DNA of 34,393 bases, taken from positions 1 through 34,393 of the forward strand of contig JAISHG010000101.1 in NCBI GenBank assembly GCA_031262685.1, in the 5' to 3' direction. The stretch comes from Lachnospiraceae bacterium. Its GTDB lineage: Bacteria; Bacillota; Clostridia; TANB77; CAG-508. The position numbers and the translations under genes were made by a program. How positions within the stretch are numbered: the first letter of the stretch is position 1; each line of letters opens with the position of its first letter. The notes below the pieces were generated by a model, which did no database searches, was not told the DNA's origin, and worked only from the letters and a program-made list of their open reading frames with translations. Positions 1 to 7,776 of this stretch are shown one piece after another.

Positions 1-1
1 G

Positions 2-67
2 CAAAACGAATACCAAGACAAAATAGCATGGGGAATATACATAGGCATAATGGATTATTTTATGTAG
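2..67 (+). CDS. C-terminal end of a truncated gene, possibly an N-acetylmuramoyl-L-alanine amidase
   Basis: Only the last 21 codons and a TAG stop are in the window, so the 5' part is missing. The residues include KIAWGIYIGIMDYF just before the stop. A tail of this kind (alternating hydrophobic and glycine residues ending in DYF) is typical of the final helix of amidase_3 cell-wall hydrolases such as CwlD. The frame was chosen because it is open from the window edge and reads as a plausible helix. The identification rests on about 20 residues and is an inference. Confidence 0.35.
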   Translation, partial: QNEYQDKIAWGIYIGIMDYFM

Positions 68-71
68 TAAC

Positions 72-96
72 GTAGGGGCGCATGATTGCGCCCTAT
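72..96 (+). repeat. GTAGGGGC palindromic repeat, copy 1 (GCGCA arm type)
   Basis: The head GTAGGGGCGCA is followed by a TGA-centred loop and the complementary arm TTGCGCCC, forming a short hairpin a few bases after the stop of the truncated upstream gene. Near-identical copies lie at 14948, 28667 and 32305, and an inverted copy at 14993. Confidence 0.9.
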
Positions 97-130
97 AGAT
101 GGCGGATTTTAAATAGAAATTTGAAAAAGA

Positions 131-159
131 TTGAATAAAAAAAAGTAATGTGATAATAT
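131..159 (+). promoter_or_regulatory. Candidate promoter for the small ORF-cdaA operon
   Basis: TTGAAT at 131-136 and TAATAT at 154-159 are separated by 17 bases, close to the housekeeping sigma consensus. The site lies 31 bases upstream of the first start codon. It is predicted by eye only. Confidence 0.5.
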
Positions 160-190
160 TTTAAACAAATTACAAAAGGAGATGTAAAGA

Positions 191-304
191 ATGAATAAGA
201 TAGACAAAAGAAAATTAGCAACAAGAATAATGGCAGGCATACTAGCATTTTTAATGCTAGCAGGAATTTTATTTACACTTGTATTTTATATAGTAGCATA
301 CTAA
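191..304 (+). CDS. Small single-pass membrane protein (37 aa) upstream of cdaA
   Basis: An ATG at 191 follows a good ribosome binding site (AAAGGAGAT, 174-182). The 37-residue product has a lysine/arginine-rich start (MNKIDKRKLATR) followed by one hydrophobic segment of about 22 residues. The N-terminus is therefore predicted cytoplasmic and the helix membrane-embedded. The gene ends 18 bases before cdaA and shares its candidate promoter, so the two are probably co-transcribed. I do not recognise the family. Small membrane proteins of this shape are common in Clostridia, and a role next to the membrane-bound diadenylate cyclase is only a guess from position. Confidence 0.7.
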   Translation: MNKIDKRKLATRIMAGILAFLMLAGILFTLVFYIVAY

Positions 305-322
305 AAATGAAGGAGAAAACAA

Positions 323-1225
323 ATGATAAATGAATTTGGAATAAAACTATATGGATTGTACGAAGGAACAATACTAAAGTATTGGGATGCGCTTGTACAG
401 AATCCATTTCAGCTTATTATATTAATAATAGATTTAGCAGTAGTAATATATTTAATATACAAAATGTTAAACTTAGTAAAAGATACTAGAGCTTGGCAAC
501 TTCTAAAAGGAATATTATTACTAATAGCTGTAACATGGCTTAGTGGAGTACTAAAGCTAAATGTATTAAACTTTATTCTAACCTCATTTATGACATATGG
601 TGTAATATTATTAATAGTTATATTTCAACCCGAGCTAAGAAGAGCATTAGAAGGACTTGGCACAAATAAAATAAGCAGATTTTTTGGTATAGATAAAGAT
701 GTAGAAACAAAAACAAAAGAGAATATTTATAAAATTGTGCTTGCTGTAGTTGAACTTTCAAAAGCTAGAACAGGTGCACTTATAGTATTTGCAAGAGATA
801 TAAAAATAAACGATATAATATCAACAGGGGTAATTATGGATTCGGAAATATCTCATCAACTACTCGTAAATATATTTGTTCCAAAAACTCCTTTGCACGA
901 TGGTGCTGTTATAATAGAAGATAATAAAATAAAAGCAGCAGCGGCAATGCTTCCACTTGCAAGCGATAAAGATATATCAAGGGAATTGGGAACAAGACAC
1001 AGAGCTGCAATAGGAATATCTAAAGAGTCCGATGCGTTAGCAATTGTAGTTTCAGAAGAAACAGGGAAAATATCAATTGCAAAAGATGGAACTCTAATTG
1101 CAGATTTAAAAGAAGATAATTTAAAGAAGATATTAATAAAAAATATAATAGCAGATAGATTTAATAATAACGAGAAAAAATATAAAGAGAGAATAAAGAA
1201 AATTAGGCAAAAAATATCTAAATAA
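323..1225 (+). CDS. cdaA: Diadenylate cyclase CdaA (c-di-AMP synthase)
   Basis: CdaA condenses two ATP molecules into cyclic di-AMP, the messenger that controls potassium and osmolyte transport and wall homeostasis in Gram-positive bacteria. The 300-residue product has three hydrophobic N-terminal segments (about residues 28-50, 58-75 and 80-100). A cytoplasmic DAC domain follows, with the family motifs PLHDGAVII (about 193-201) and GTRHRAAIG (about 226-234), which bind and cyclise ATP. Length is slightly above the usual ~275 because of a lysine-rich tail. The ATG at 323 has an AGGAGAAA site. truA starts 9 bases after the stop. In most Firmicutes cdaA is followed by cdaR and glmM; here it is not. 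The family assignment is firm. Confidence 0.95.
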   Translation: MINEFGIKLYGLYEGTILKYWDALVQNPFQLIILIIDLAVVIYLIYKMLNLVKDTRAWQLLKGILLLIAVTWLSGVLKLNVLNFILTSFMTYGVILLIVIFQPELRRALEGLGTNKISRFFGIDKDVETKTKENIYKIVLAVVELSKARTGALIVFARDIKINDIISTGVIMDSEISHQLLVNIFVPKTPLHDGAVIIEDNKIKAAAAMLPLASDKDISRELGTRHRAAIGISKESDALAIVVSEETGKISIAKDGTLIADLKEDNLKKILIKNIIADRFNNNEKKYKERIKKIRQKISK

Positions 1226-1234
1226 GGGGATAAA

Positions 1235-1970
1235 GTGAGAAATATAAAATTAATCATAGAATATAATGGAAAAGGGTTTAATGGATGGCAAAAGCAGCCC
1301 AATAAATTAAACATACAAGGAGAAATAGAAAGAGCGATAAAAGAAATAACAGGAGAAGATGTAGAACTTAATGCTTCTGGAAGAACAGATGCGGGAGTTC
1401 ATGCATTAAGTCAGGTAGCAAATTTTAAAACAAATAGCACAATTGTTATAGAGAAAATTCCTATAGCAATTAATTCGCAGCTAAAAAAAACAGTTATAGT
1501 AAAAAATGCAGAAGAAGTAGATGAAAAATTTCATGCGAGATATAACTGTAAAGAAAAAAAATACAAATACATTATAAATAACTCAAAGTATGGTAGTGCG
1601 ATATACAAAGATTTTGAGTATCATATGCCAGTAGAGCTTGATGTACAAAAAATGAAAGAAGCTATAAAATATTTTGAGGGAGAACATGATTTTAAAGCAT
1701 TTAAATCAAGTGGAACAAGCACAAAAAGTAGTATAAGAAATATTTACAGTGCAAAATTATATACGGAAAATGAAAGAATAATAATAGAGTTAACAGGCAA
1801 TGGATTTTTGTATAACATGGTAAGAATAATAGCTGGAACATTGGTAGAAGTGGGACTGCGGTAAAATTCAGCCGAAAAATATTAAGGATATAATAGAAGC
1901 GGAAGATAGAACAAAAGCTGGAAAAACGTTGCCTCCTAATGGGCTATACTTAGTAGAAGTAAAGTATTAA
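1235..1970 (+). CDS. truA: tRNA pseudouridine synthase A, read through a +1 shift at CGG
   Basis: TruA makes pseudouridine at positions 38-40 of the tRNA anticodon stem-loop. The GTG start at 1235 follows AAGGGGAT. The catalytic aspartate lies in [10 protein letters not shown] (about residues 47-56). RNA-binding and C-terminal motifs such as [17 protein letters not shown] are present. The zero frame ends at 1862-1864, one codon after an in-frame CGG (1859-1861). Skipping C1859 continues as [20 protein letters not shown] and ends in the family-typical GLYLVEVKY with TAA at 1968-1970, giving about 244 residues, the normal TruA length. The expected residue at the junction is the conserved glycine of the VGxGK motif, encoded by the shifted GGT. 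Truncation without the shift would lose about 36 conserved residues. It follows cdaA closely and probably shares its transcript. Confidence 0.9.
1859..1862 (+). other. Putative CGG +1 frameshift site in truA
   Basis: CTG-CGG-TAA is read in the zero frame. Omitting the C gives CTG-GGT-AAA and restores TruA. CGG is codon 209. A stop codon follows the CGG immediately in the zero frame, so unshifted ribosomes would terminate. Confidence 0.75.
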
Positions 1971-2013
1971 AAGTTTTTGTTGCAAGTTTACGTAATTTGG
2001 AATATAATAGTAG

Positions 2014-2042
2014 TTGACTTTTAACTTATTCAAATCTATTTA
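2014..2042 (+). promoter_or_regulatory. Promoter of the 63-codon orphan gene
   Basis: TTGACT at 2014-2019 and TATTTA at 2037-2042 are spaced by 17 bases, 21 bases upstream of the start codon. The arrangement (own promoter, ribosome site, terminator) makes the downstream gene monocistronic. Confidence 0.55.
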
Positions 2043-2063
2043 ATAATTTAAAGGAGAAATGGT

Positions 2064-2255
2064 ATGCAAAAAGAAATTTGCCAGACTCGGGATCCGACAA
2101 AAGAGGTAGAGAAGCATTTGGACTTCATGGATCAAATTGATCCGTTAACTCCCGCGGAATCCGAAGATAACATCACAGAAACTGACACTGTCAGTATACT
2201 TGACAAAAGGAAAAGTTTCGAAGAGGGCATTTTTGACATTGAAGATCAGACCTAA
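2064..2255 (+). CDS. Acidic 63-residue protein of unknown function
   Basis: The ATG at 2064 is preceded by AAAGGAGAAATGGT, a strong ribosome binding site, and by a clear promoter. A terminator directly follows the TAA. The product is soluble, acidic (many Asp/Glu, segments such as TPAESEDNITETDT) and has no predicted membrane segment or motif that I recognise. Codon use is much richer in G and C than the neighbours (CCG, CGG, GAC, TTC, ATC), suggesting recent acquisition. It contains a CGG codon (codon 9, 2088-2090). A +1 shift there would reach a stop within a few codons, so CGG must be read as a triplet if the protein is made. Function unknown. Confidence 0.65.
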   Translation: MQKEICQTRDPTKEVEKHLDFMDQIDPLTPAESEDNITETDTVSILDKRKSFEEGIFDIEDQT

Positions 2256-2256
2256 A

Positions 2257-2292
2257 AAAAGTCCCTACTGCTGTTTGTAGTAGGGACTTTTT
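2257..2292. terminator. Bidirectional intrinsic terminator between the orphan gene and the DedA-like gene
   Basis: GTCCCTACT (2261-2269) pairs with AGTAGGGAC (2279-2287). A run of A precedes the stem and a run of T follows it, so the hairpin can terminate the plus-strand orphan gene and the convergent minus-strand DedA-like gene. Confidence 0.85.
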
Positions 2293-3015
2293 TAATCCTT
2301 CATTATATCAATAGCACTCGTTGTTATATTTTTTTTATCAAATTTTTTAACAATAAATAGAAAAATAGCGGTAATAATAAAAGTTAGAATATAAACTGTT
2401 ATTGTAAGTTTTATATTTCCGAGTAGATATATATTTTCCTGCTATTGTTGAAGAAACAACAGAAGGAAATCTTGCAAAAGTAGATATAAGAATAAATTTA
2501 AATGGATTAATAGGTAAAAGTCCGCCGATGAAAACCAATAAATCTTTGGGTGTGCCAGGAATTAAAAATAAAATAATAAAAATCAATTCAACAGTTTTAC
2601 TATTCTTAAATACCTTGCTATTTTCGATTTTATCAATATGTTCTTTTTTAAAAAAATTATATATAAATCTTTTTCCTAATTTTCGCACAGAAAATACTAT
2701 AAGACTACTAATAATAAAAACACTTACTAAAATAAACAGTGTTCCGCCAATTGCTCCGTAACAAATACCAGCTAAAATTTCTATAGGTTCTCCCGGAAGA
2801 AATACTAAAACAATTTGTGCTAGTTCAAGTCCAAATAAAACAAGAAATCCCCACAAACCTAAATTTGATATTTGATTTTTAAACTCTACTTGTCCTTCTG
2901 GAGTAGATATATTTTTTATGAATGGAAAAATGTAAATAGAAATTGCTACCAATAGAGCTACTATAGCGATTGTTAGTAATATTTTTAATATTTTAGCAAT
3001 TAAATCCTTTTTCAT
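2292..3015 (-). CDS. TVP38/TMEM64 (DedA-superfamily) membrane protein, read through a +1 shift at CGG
   Basis: This family of polytopic inner-membrane proteins is linked to lipid or undecaprenyl-phosphate movement and envelope homeostasis; the exact substrate here is unknown. Hydrophobic segments lie at about residues 10-30, 50-75, 80-107, 135-157 and 165-185. The family's central motif region is seen as FLPGEPIEILAG (about 72-83) and LFLIPGTPKDLLVFIGG (about 150-166). The start ATG (3013-3015) follows AGAGGTAAC. The zero frame turns into an implausible Tyr/Ser-rich tail after an in-frame CGG (2419-2421 on the plus strand, codon 199). Skipping its C gives GNIKLTI, one more clean transmembrane helix and a TAA at 2292-2294, for about 240 residues in total. 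The restored stop abuts the terminator stem, which supports the shifted reading. Confidence 0.8.
2418..2421 (-). other. Putative CGG +1 frameshift site in the DedA-like gene
   Basis: On the minus strand ACT-CGG-AAA is the zero frame. Omitting the C gives ACT-GGA-AAT and a further transmembrane helix with a normal C-terminus. Confidence 0.7.
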
Positions 3016-3035
3016 AATTTGTTACCTCTGAGATT

Positions 3036-3064
3036 AGAATATATTAGTATTAAACAGTAGTCAA
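3036..3064 (-). promoter_or_regulatory. Promoter of the DedA-like gene
   Basis: Reading the minus strand, TTGACT (plus 3059-3064) and TATTCT (plus 3036-3041) are spaced by 17 bases, about 20 bases upstream of the start codon. Confidence 0.6.
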
Positions 3065-3084
3065 GATATAAAAAGCAAGACAAC

Positions 3085-3190
3085 CTATTAAATCCGCCAC
3101 TTTTAGCTTTAGCCCTGATGAAAACTTTTCTCCTCGCTCTGCTCGAAAAAGTATTATCGAGGCACGCTTGCGTGGCTAATTACGCGTCTA
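3085..3190. other. GC-richer intergenic segment upstream of mutL
   Basis: About 105 bases between the DedA-like gene and mutL are clearly richer in G and C than their surroundings and carry no credible ORF. They contain the small palindrome CACGCTTGCGTG (3163-3174). Its 3' part in minus orientation (AGTGGCGGATTTA) resembles the GGCGGATTTTA just after repeat copy 1 at 112-123, so it may be another interspersed repeat type. No function is assigned. Confidence 0.4.
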
Positions 3191-3196
3191 ATTTTG

Positions 3197-3255
3197 TATA
3201 ATAGTCACGGAATTTCACGATATATAGTTGCACCACAATTTTAATGTGATATAAT
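3197..3255 (+). promoter_or_regulatory. Promoter region of mutL
   Basis: Two consensus -10 boxes (TATAAT at 3197-3202 and 3250-3255) lie upstream of the mutL start at 3279. The second has TTGCAC at 3229-3234 with a short 15-base spacer. Which one is used cannot be told from sequence. Confidence 0.4.
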
Positions 3256-3278
3256 TTAAAAAAATACGGAGGGGTTTT

Positions 3279-5435
3279 ATGGGTAACATTGTACTATTAG
3301 ATGAATTAACAATTAATAAAATAGCAGCAGGAGAGGTAATAGAAAGACCAGCATCTGTTATAAAAGAAATGGTAGAGAACTCAATTGATGCAGGGGCGAG
3401 TAATATAACAGTAGAAATACAAAATGGCGGTATTTCATACATAAGAATTACGGACAATGGAAAAGGAATCTCCGAGGATGACATGGAATTTGCATTCGAA
3501 AGACATGCAACTAGTAAAATAAGAGTAGCAGAAGATATTGAAAACATTACTTCTATGGGATTTAGAGGCGAGGCTTTAGCAAGTATTGCAGCAATCGCAA
3601 ATGTAGAAATGGTATCGCGTACGGAAGCCCAAGAAGTGGGATATAAAGTGGTTATAGAAGGTGGAAAAATACTAGAAAAAGAAGAAATAGGAACTCCAAT
3701 AGGAACTTCTATAACAGTAAAAAATCTATTTTTTAACACACCGGTAAGATATAAATTCTTAAAAAAAGACTTTACCGAAACTGGATACATAGAGGATATA
3801 ATTACAAGAATAGCACTTGCAAATCCGGGAATATCAATTAAGTTAATAAATTCTGGGAAAACAATTATAAGCACATCTGGGAATGGAGACATAGAAGATG
3901 TTGTTTATGGTATATATGGCAAGGATATTAGAGAAGGAATAATAAAAGTAAATTATTGCGAAGGCGATGTAATATTAGATGGAGTAATTGGTAAAGCCGA
4001 GATTGCAAGAAGCAATAGAGCAAATCAAATATTCTTTGTAAATAATAGATACGTAAAAGACAAAACGTTGTCTGCGGCGGCAGAACAGGCGTACAGAGGA
4101 ATGCTTCCAATTGGAAAATTTCCATTCATCGTTTTAGATGTACATATACCACCAACTAAAGTAGATGTTAATGTTCATCCAGCAAAATTAGAAGTTAGAT
4201 TCGAAGAAGAGCAAAAAATATTTAAAACAGTATATAATTCTATAAAAAGTTCTTTATTACAAGGAAATTTAGTAAAAGATGTGAAGTCAGAAACCACTCA
4301 AGATATGATTTTTAGCAATGCAGAAGAACAGAGTATAGAAGACAAATTTAGCACAAAAAAAATGGATAATATATCTCCTCTAGAAATGCCAAAAACAAAT
4401 AGATTTTTAAATTTATTTCATAAACGAGAGGACAATACATTGTCTTCAGAATGGCAAAATAATACATTAGCAGATATATATTCAAAAAAGATAAAAAATG
4501 AAGATAATATAGAATCTGCCGGAGATGAATCTATCACAGAAAATAAAGATGTGAGTCCTATAAGGATAGAAAACGAGAATCAATCAAAATCAATGAGTAT
4601 TCCGTCAGAAGAACAAGTTGGCAGAATGACAGAATTGTTAAACCTAAAAAAAGGAGAGACAGCACAATTTGAAAATGCGGAGTTAAATAAAGTATTGCAA
4701 GGAGCAGAAGTAAACGAAAAATTCGACGAAATGTATGAAAAAACATTTGGAAACTTGCCGCCTACTACTGTAGAAGAACAAAAACAAACCGAAATTCAAA
4801 CAGTAGAAGAAATAGCAAAATACGAAAACATATCAACATTTGAAAATGACTCATTAGCTAAGAAATTTAAGTTAGTGGGGATAGTATTTTCTACATACAT
4901 AATAATTGAAATAGATGAAGAAATGTACATTTTAGATCAACATGCAGTACATGAAAGAATAAATTACGAAAAAGTAAAAGAAAGCTTCTATAATCAAAAA
5001 GAAAAAGATTCACAGATAATGCTACTTCCAGATGTAATAACATTAACACACAAAGAAATGGAAATAGTAAAAGAAAATGTAGAATTGTTCGAAGATGCAG
5101 GATTTGCACTAGAAGAATTTGGGGAAAACACAATAAAACTATTAGGTGTTCCAAATATATGTATAAATCTAGATACAAAACAATTATTTCTAGATATATT
5201 AGATGAGATTGATACAGTGGCAATTACGGCAAGAAAAGAAAAGGAAGAAAAATTCATAGCAACAATAGCGTGTAAAGCATCTGTAAAAGCAAATATGGAT
5301 TTAGACGACCAGGAAGTATACAGCTTGTTAGAAGAATTATTAGAACTTCCAAATCCATTTACATGTCCGCACGGAAGACCAACAGCAATAAAAATGAGTA
5401 AAAAAGACATAGAGAAAAAATTCAATCGTAGGTAG
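3279..5435 (+). CDS. mutL: DNA mismatch repair protein MutL
   Basis: MutL couples MutS mismatch recognition to strand incision and excision. The N-terminal GHKL ATPase carries the expected motifs: MVENSIDAGA with the catalytic Glu and Asn (about residues 30-40), DNGKGI (about 60-65), ATSKI and GFRGEALASI (about 75-106). A long, poorly conserved linker (about 330-530) precedes the C-terminal dimerisation/endonuclease domain. That domain contains DQHAVHERINYE, matching DQHA(X)2E(X)4E, then ACKASVKAN and CPHGRPT. These are hallmarks of MutL proteins with latent nickase activity, as in Gram-positives lacking MutH. The 718-residue length is normal. The ATG at 3279 follows ACGGAGGGG. No mutS is visible; miaA follows after a palindromic repeat. 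Confidence 0.97.
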   Translation: MGNIVLLDELTINKIAAGEVIERPASVIKEMVENSIDAGASNITVEIQNGGISYIRITDNGKGISEDDMEFAFERHATSKIRVAEDIENITSMGFRGEALASIAAIANVEMVSRTEAQEVGYKVVIEGGKILEKEEIGTPIGTSITVKNLFFNTPVRYKFLKKDFTETGYIEDIITRIALANPGISIKLINSGKTIISTSGNGDIEDVVYGIYGKDIREGIIKVNYCEGDVILDGVIGKAEIARSNRANQIFFVNNRYVKDKTLSAAAEQAYRGMLPIGKFPFIVLDVHIPPTKVDVNVHPAKLEVRFEEEQKIFKTVYNSIKSSLLQGNLVKDVKSETTQDMIFSNAEEQSIEDKFSTKKMDNISPLEMPKTNRFLNLFHKREDNTLSSEWQNNTLADIYSKKIKNEDNIESAGDESITENKDVSPIRIENENQSKSMSIPSEEQVGRMTELLNLKKGETAQFENAELNKVLQGAEVNEKFDEMYEKTFGNLPPTTVEEQKQTEIQTVEEIAKYENISTFENDSLAKKFKLVGIVFSTYIIIEIDEEMYILDQHAVHERINYEKVKESFYNQKEKDSQIMLLPDVITLTHKEMEIVKENVELFEDAGFALEEFGENTIKLLGVPNICINLDTKQLFLDILDEIDTVAITARKEKEEKFIATIACKASVKANMDLDDQEVYSLLEELLELPNPFTCPHGRPTAIKMSKKDIEKKFNRR

Positions 5436-5438
5436 AAT

Positions 5439-5490
5439 GTAGGGGCGGGGTTCGTAAGGAATACCCATTAGCAAGACCAAACTCCGCCCT
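5439..5490 (+). repeat. GTAGGGGC palindromic repeat, copy 2 (long type)
   Basis: The head GTAGGGGCGGGGTT and the tail AACTCCGCCCT are complementary ends of a ~52-base unit with an internal AAGGAATACC segment. It fills the mutL-miaA gap. Copies 3 and 4 (8072, 8144) are of the same type. Confidence 0.85.
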
Positions 5491-5519
5491 AAAATGAAAT
5501 ATGGAAAGGTAAAATTAAG

Positions 5520-6428
5520 ATGAAACCCGAAATAATTGTAATTGTTGGACCAACTGCATCTGGAAAAACCAGCCTGTCTATAAAACTTGCAAAACAAAAA
5601 AACGGCGAAATAATATCAGCAGATTCAATGCAAATATACAAGTATATGGATATAGGAACTGCAAAAGTAACAAAAGACGAGATGCAAGGGATACCTCATT
5701 ACATGATAGACATTGTTAGTCCAAACGAAAGGTTTAGTGTGTCTGACTATGTAAAACAGGCTACAGAATGTATAGAAAAAATTTTAGCAAAAGGAAAAAC
5801 TCCAATAGTAGTTGGTGGAACAGGCTTATATATTGATTCTTTAATATATGGAATAAAATTTAGCGAACTAAAAATAGATGAAGAATATAGAGAAAAGTTA
5901 AATAAAATAGCAGCAGAAGAAGGGTTAGAAAACCTGTATAACATGGCGGTAGAAATAGACCCTGAGGCTATGAAAATAATAAGTAAAAATGATAGAAAGA
6001 GAATAATAAGAATATTAGAAATATATAAACAAACGGGAAAAACAAAAACTCAGCAAAACGTAGAATCAAGATTAGAAAGTGTACCGTATACATACAAAGT
6101 ATACGGTATAGATATGAAAAGAGATTTGCTATATGAAAGAATAAATAAAAGAGTAGATATAATGCTTGAAAATGGTTTGATTGAGGAAGTAAAAGATATA
6201 TTGGGCAAATACAATGAATTTCCAACAGCTATGCAGGGTTTGGGTTATAAAGAAGTAGTAGAGTATTTGAACGGAATAACTACAATGGAAGAAATGATAG
6301 AAAAATTAAAAAAGGAAACAAGAAGGTATGCAAAAAGACAATTAACATGGTTTAGGAAAAACAAAGAAATTACTTGGATAGACCCAAACGAAGGAGATAA
6401 AACACATGAAATTAGCGGGATTTTATGA
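5520..6428 (+). CDS. miaA: tRNA dimethylallyltransferase MiaA
   Basis: MiaA transfers the dimethylallyl group of DMAPP to N6 of A37 in tRNAs reading UNN codons, which stabilises codon-anticodon pairing. The 302-residue protein starts with the P-loop GPTASGKT (about residues 10-17). It has ISADSMQIYKYMDIGTAK (about 33-50), GGTGLYIDSL (about 98-107) and, near the C-terminus, the tRNA-binding region QGLGYKEVVEYL and RRYAKRQLTWFRKN, all family signatures. The ATG at 5520 follows GGAAAGG. The end overlaps the start of nrdG by 23 bases, implying translational coupling. Since this window suggests unusual +1 decoding, a tRNA modification enzyme that tunes frame maintenance is relevant context, though every bacterium of this group has one. 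Confidence 0.97.
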   Translation: MKPEIIVIVGPTASGKTSLSIKLAKQKNGEIISADSMQIYKYMDIGTAKVTKDEMQGIPHYMIDIVSPNERFSVSDYVKQATECIEKILAKGKTPIVVGGTGLYIDSLIYGIKFSELKIDEEYREKLNKIAAEEGLENLYNMAVEIDPEAMKIISKNDRKRIIRILEIYKQTGKTKTQQNVESRLESVPYTYKVYGIDMKRDLLYERINKRVDIMLENGLIEEVKDILGKYNEFPTAMQGLGYKEVVEYLNGITTMEEMIEKLKKETRRYAKRQLTWFRKNKEITWIDPNEGDKTHEISGIL

Positions 6429-6909
6429 TGAAAGTATATCAAACGGACTAGGATGGAGAGCGGTAATATTTGTTAGTGGATGCCCACATAACTGTGAAAA
6501 TTGCCATAACAAAGAAGCACAAGATTTTAATTATGGAACAGAATTTAATTCAAAAGAGATTATAGAAAAAATTTGTGATAACTCTATATTAAAAGGTGTT
6601 ACATTATCTGGTGGAGAGCCACTTTGCAAAGAAAATGTGGCAGAAGTATTAAAATTCATACAGAGTTTAAAAAAAGAAAAAAGTTCGCTTAACATATGGT
6701 GCTATACAGGATACACGTACGAAGAATTGGTAGCAAGAGAAGATGATGTAACAAAGGAAGCTCTAGGAAATATAGATGTTTTAATAGACGGTCCATTTGT
6801 CGACTCATGCAAGGCTCCAAACCTAAAATTTAGAGGTTCTACAAATCAAAGAATAATAGATTTGAAAAATACTTTGCAAAATAATAGTGTTATAGAATTA
6901 GCTGTTTAA
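6406..6909 (+). CDS. nrdG: Anaerobic ribonucleotide reductase activating protein (radical SAM)
   Basis: NrdG uses a [4Fe-4S] cluster and S-adenosylmethionine to install the glycyl radical on NrdD, enabling deoxynucleotide synthesis without oxygen. The short radical SAM protein (167 residues, typical for NrdG) has the CxxxCxxC cluster motif in GCPHNCENCHN (about residues 26-36). The SAM-binding GG motif is in LSGGEPL (about 68-74), with the family-typical WCYTGYTYEEL and DGPFV later. The ATG at 6406 lies inside the miaA 3' end with CGAAGGAG as binding site. The partner nrdD is not in the window. An anaerobic or facultative lifestyle is implied. Confidence 0.93.
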   Translation: MKLAGFYDESISNGLGWRAVIFVSGCPHNCENCHNKEAQDFNYGTEFNSKEIIEKICDNSILKGVTLSGGEPLCKENVAEVLKFIQSLKKEKSSLNIWCYTGYTYEELVAREDDVTKEALGNIDVLIDGPFVDSCKAPNLKFRGSTNQRIIDLKNTLQNNSVIELAV

Positions 6910-6913
6910 AAAG

Positions 6914-6944
6914 AAAAATCAAGAAATTATATTTCTTGATTTTT
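6914..6944. terminator. Bidirectional terminator between nrdG and the transglycosylase
   Basis: AAAAATCAAGAAA (6914-6926) pairs perfectly with TTTCTTGATTTTT (6932-6944) around a five-base loop. A and T runs on both sides fit termination in both directions. The transglycosylase stop codon lies in the loop. Confidence 0.9.
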
Positions 6945-7637
6945 TAATTCATTTGCAGTAGCCTCATCTAATTTGCCGTTTTCTACCATAGTATAAATTA
7001 CTTGATTTTGTCGTTCTTTACAAAGCTTTTTATTTACAGTTGGAGCGTATACAGAAGGGGCATTTGGGATTCCAGCAAGAAGTGTACATTCAAAAAGTGT
7101 TAAATCCCTTGGTTCTTTGTTATAGTACCCTCTAGCAGCTTCGCCAATTCCGTAGTATCCCTCTCCATAATAATTTGTATTAACATACAGTTCTAAAATT
7201 TCTTCTTTGTTTAAGTTTTTTTCAAGATGTACAGCCATAAAAGACTCGGAAACCTTTCTAGAAAGTTCTCGTTTTTGTGATAAATAAATGTTTTTAGCAA
7301 CTTGTTGAGAAATTGTACTACCACCTTGGAGAAGAGATTTTTGGGAAATATTTGTCCAAATGGCTCTACCTATAGAAAATATATCAATTCCTTTATGTTC
7401 ATAAAAACGATGATCCTCAACACAAACAACAGCGTCTAAAAAGGCTTGTGGAAGGTCTTGTATTTTTACATATGTAGATTTATTTCTTAATGAGTCTAAT
7501 TTTTCATTTAGGGGTTCATCACCCAAAACTTTTTTATACTCAGAATAACCAGTTGCAACTACTAATCCAATGATTACTAAAAAGGTAATTAGTAGAATTA
7601 TAACGATATTTCTAACAAATTTTAGAACGGTTTTCAT
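6927..7637 (-). CDS. Monofunctional peptidoglycan glycosyltransferase (GT51)
   Basis: The enzyme polymerises lipid II into glycan strands on the outer face of the membrane. The 236-residue product has an N-terminal signal anchor (about residues 8-30). The GT51 domain motifs follow: VEDHRFYEHKGID (catalytic Glu), GGSTISQQVAKN and KEEILELYVN, then AARGYYNKEP and LLAGIPNAP. No transpeptidase domain follows, so it is an MtgA/SgtB-like enzyme rather than a class A PBP. I chose the start at plus 7635-7637 because it directly precedes the membrane anchor. Fifteen further in-frame codons upstream would add a second short hydrophobic stretch without a better binding site. An extended -10 (TGTTATAAT, plus 7654-7662) lies just upstream. 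Confidence 0.9.
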   Translation of the reverse strand: MKTVLKFVRNIVIILLITFLVIIGLVVATGYSEYKKVLGDEPLNEKLDSLRNKSTYVKIQDLPQAFLDAVVCVEDHRFYEHKGIDIFSIGRAIWTNISQKSLLQGGSTISQQVAKNIYLSQKRELSRKVSESFMAVHLEKNLNKEEILELYVNTNYYGEGYYGIGEAARGYYNKEPRDLTLFECTLLAGIPNAPSVYAPTVNKKLCKERQNQVIYTMVENGKLDEATANELKNQEI

Positions 7638-7669
7638 ATTTATCACCATAAACATTATAACAAAAAATG

Positions 7670-7698
7670 TTGAAAAAAACACTATAAATGTATATAAT
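7670..7698 (+). promoter_or_regulatory. Promoter of the DUF4321-like gene
   Basis: TTGAAA (7670-7675) and TATAAT (7693-7698) are spaced by 17 bases, divergent from the transglycosylase gene. Confidence 0.55.
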
Positions 7699-7776
7699 AC
7701 ATTTTACGTAAGAAAAGATTTTAAGATTGCCAAATGCAACAATTAAAATTAGTTTAGAAAGGATGTTAGCAAAAAT

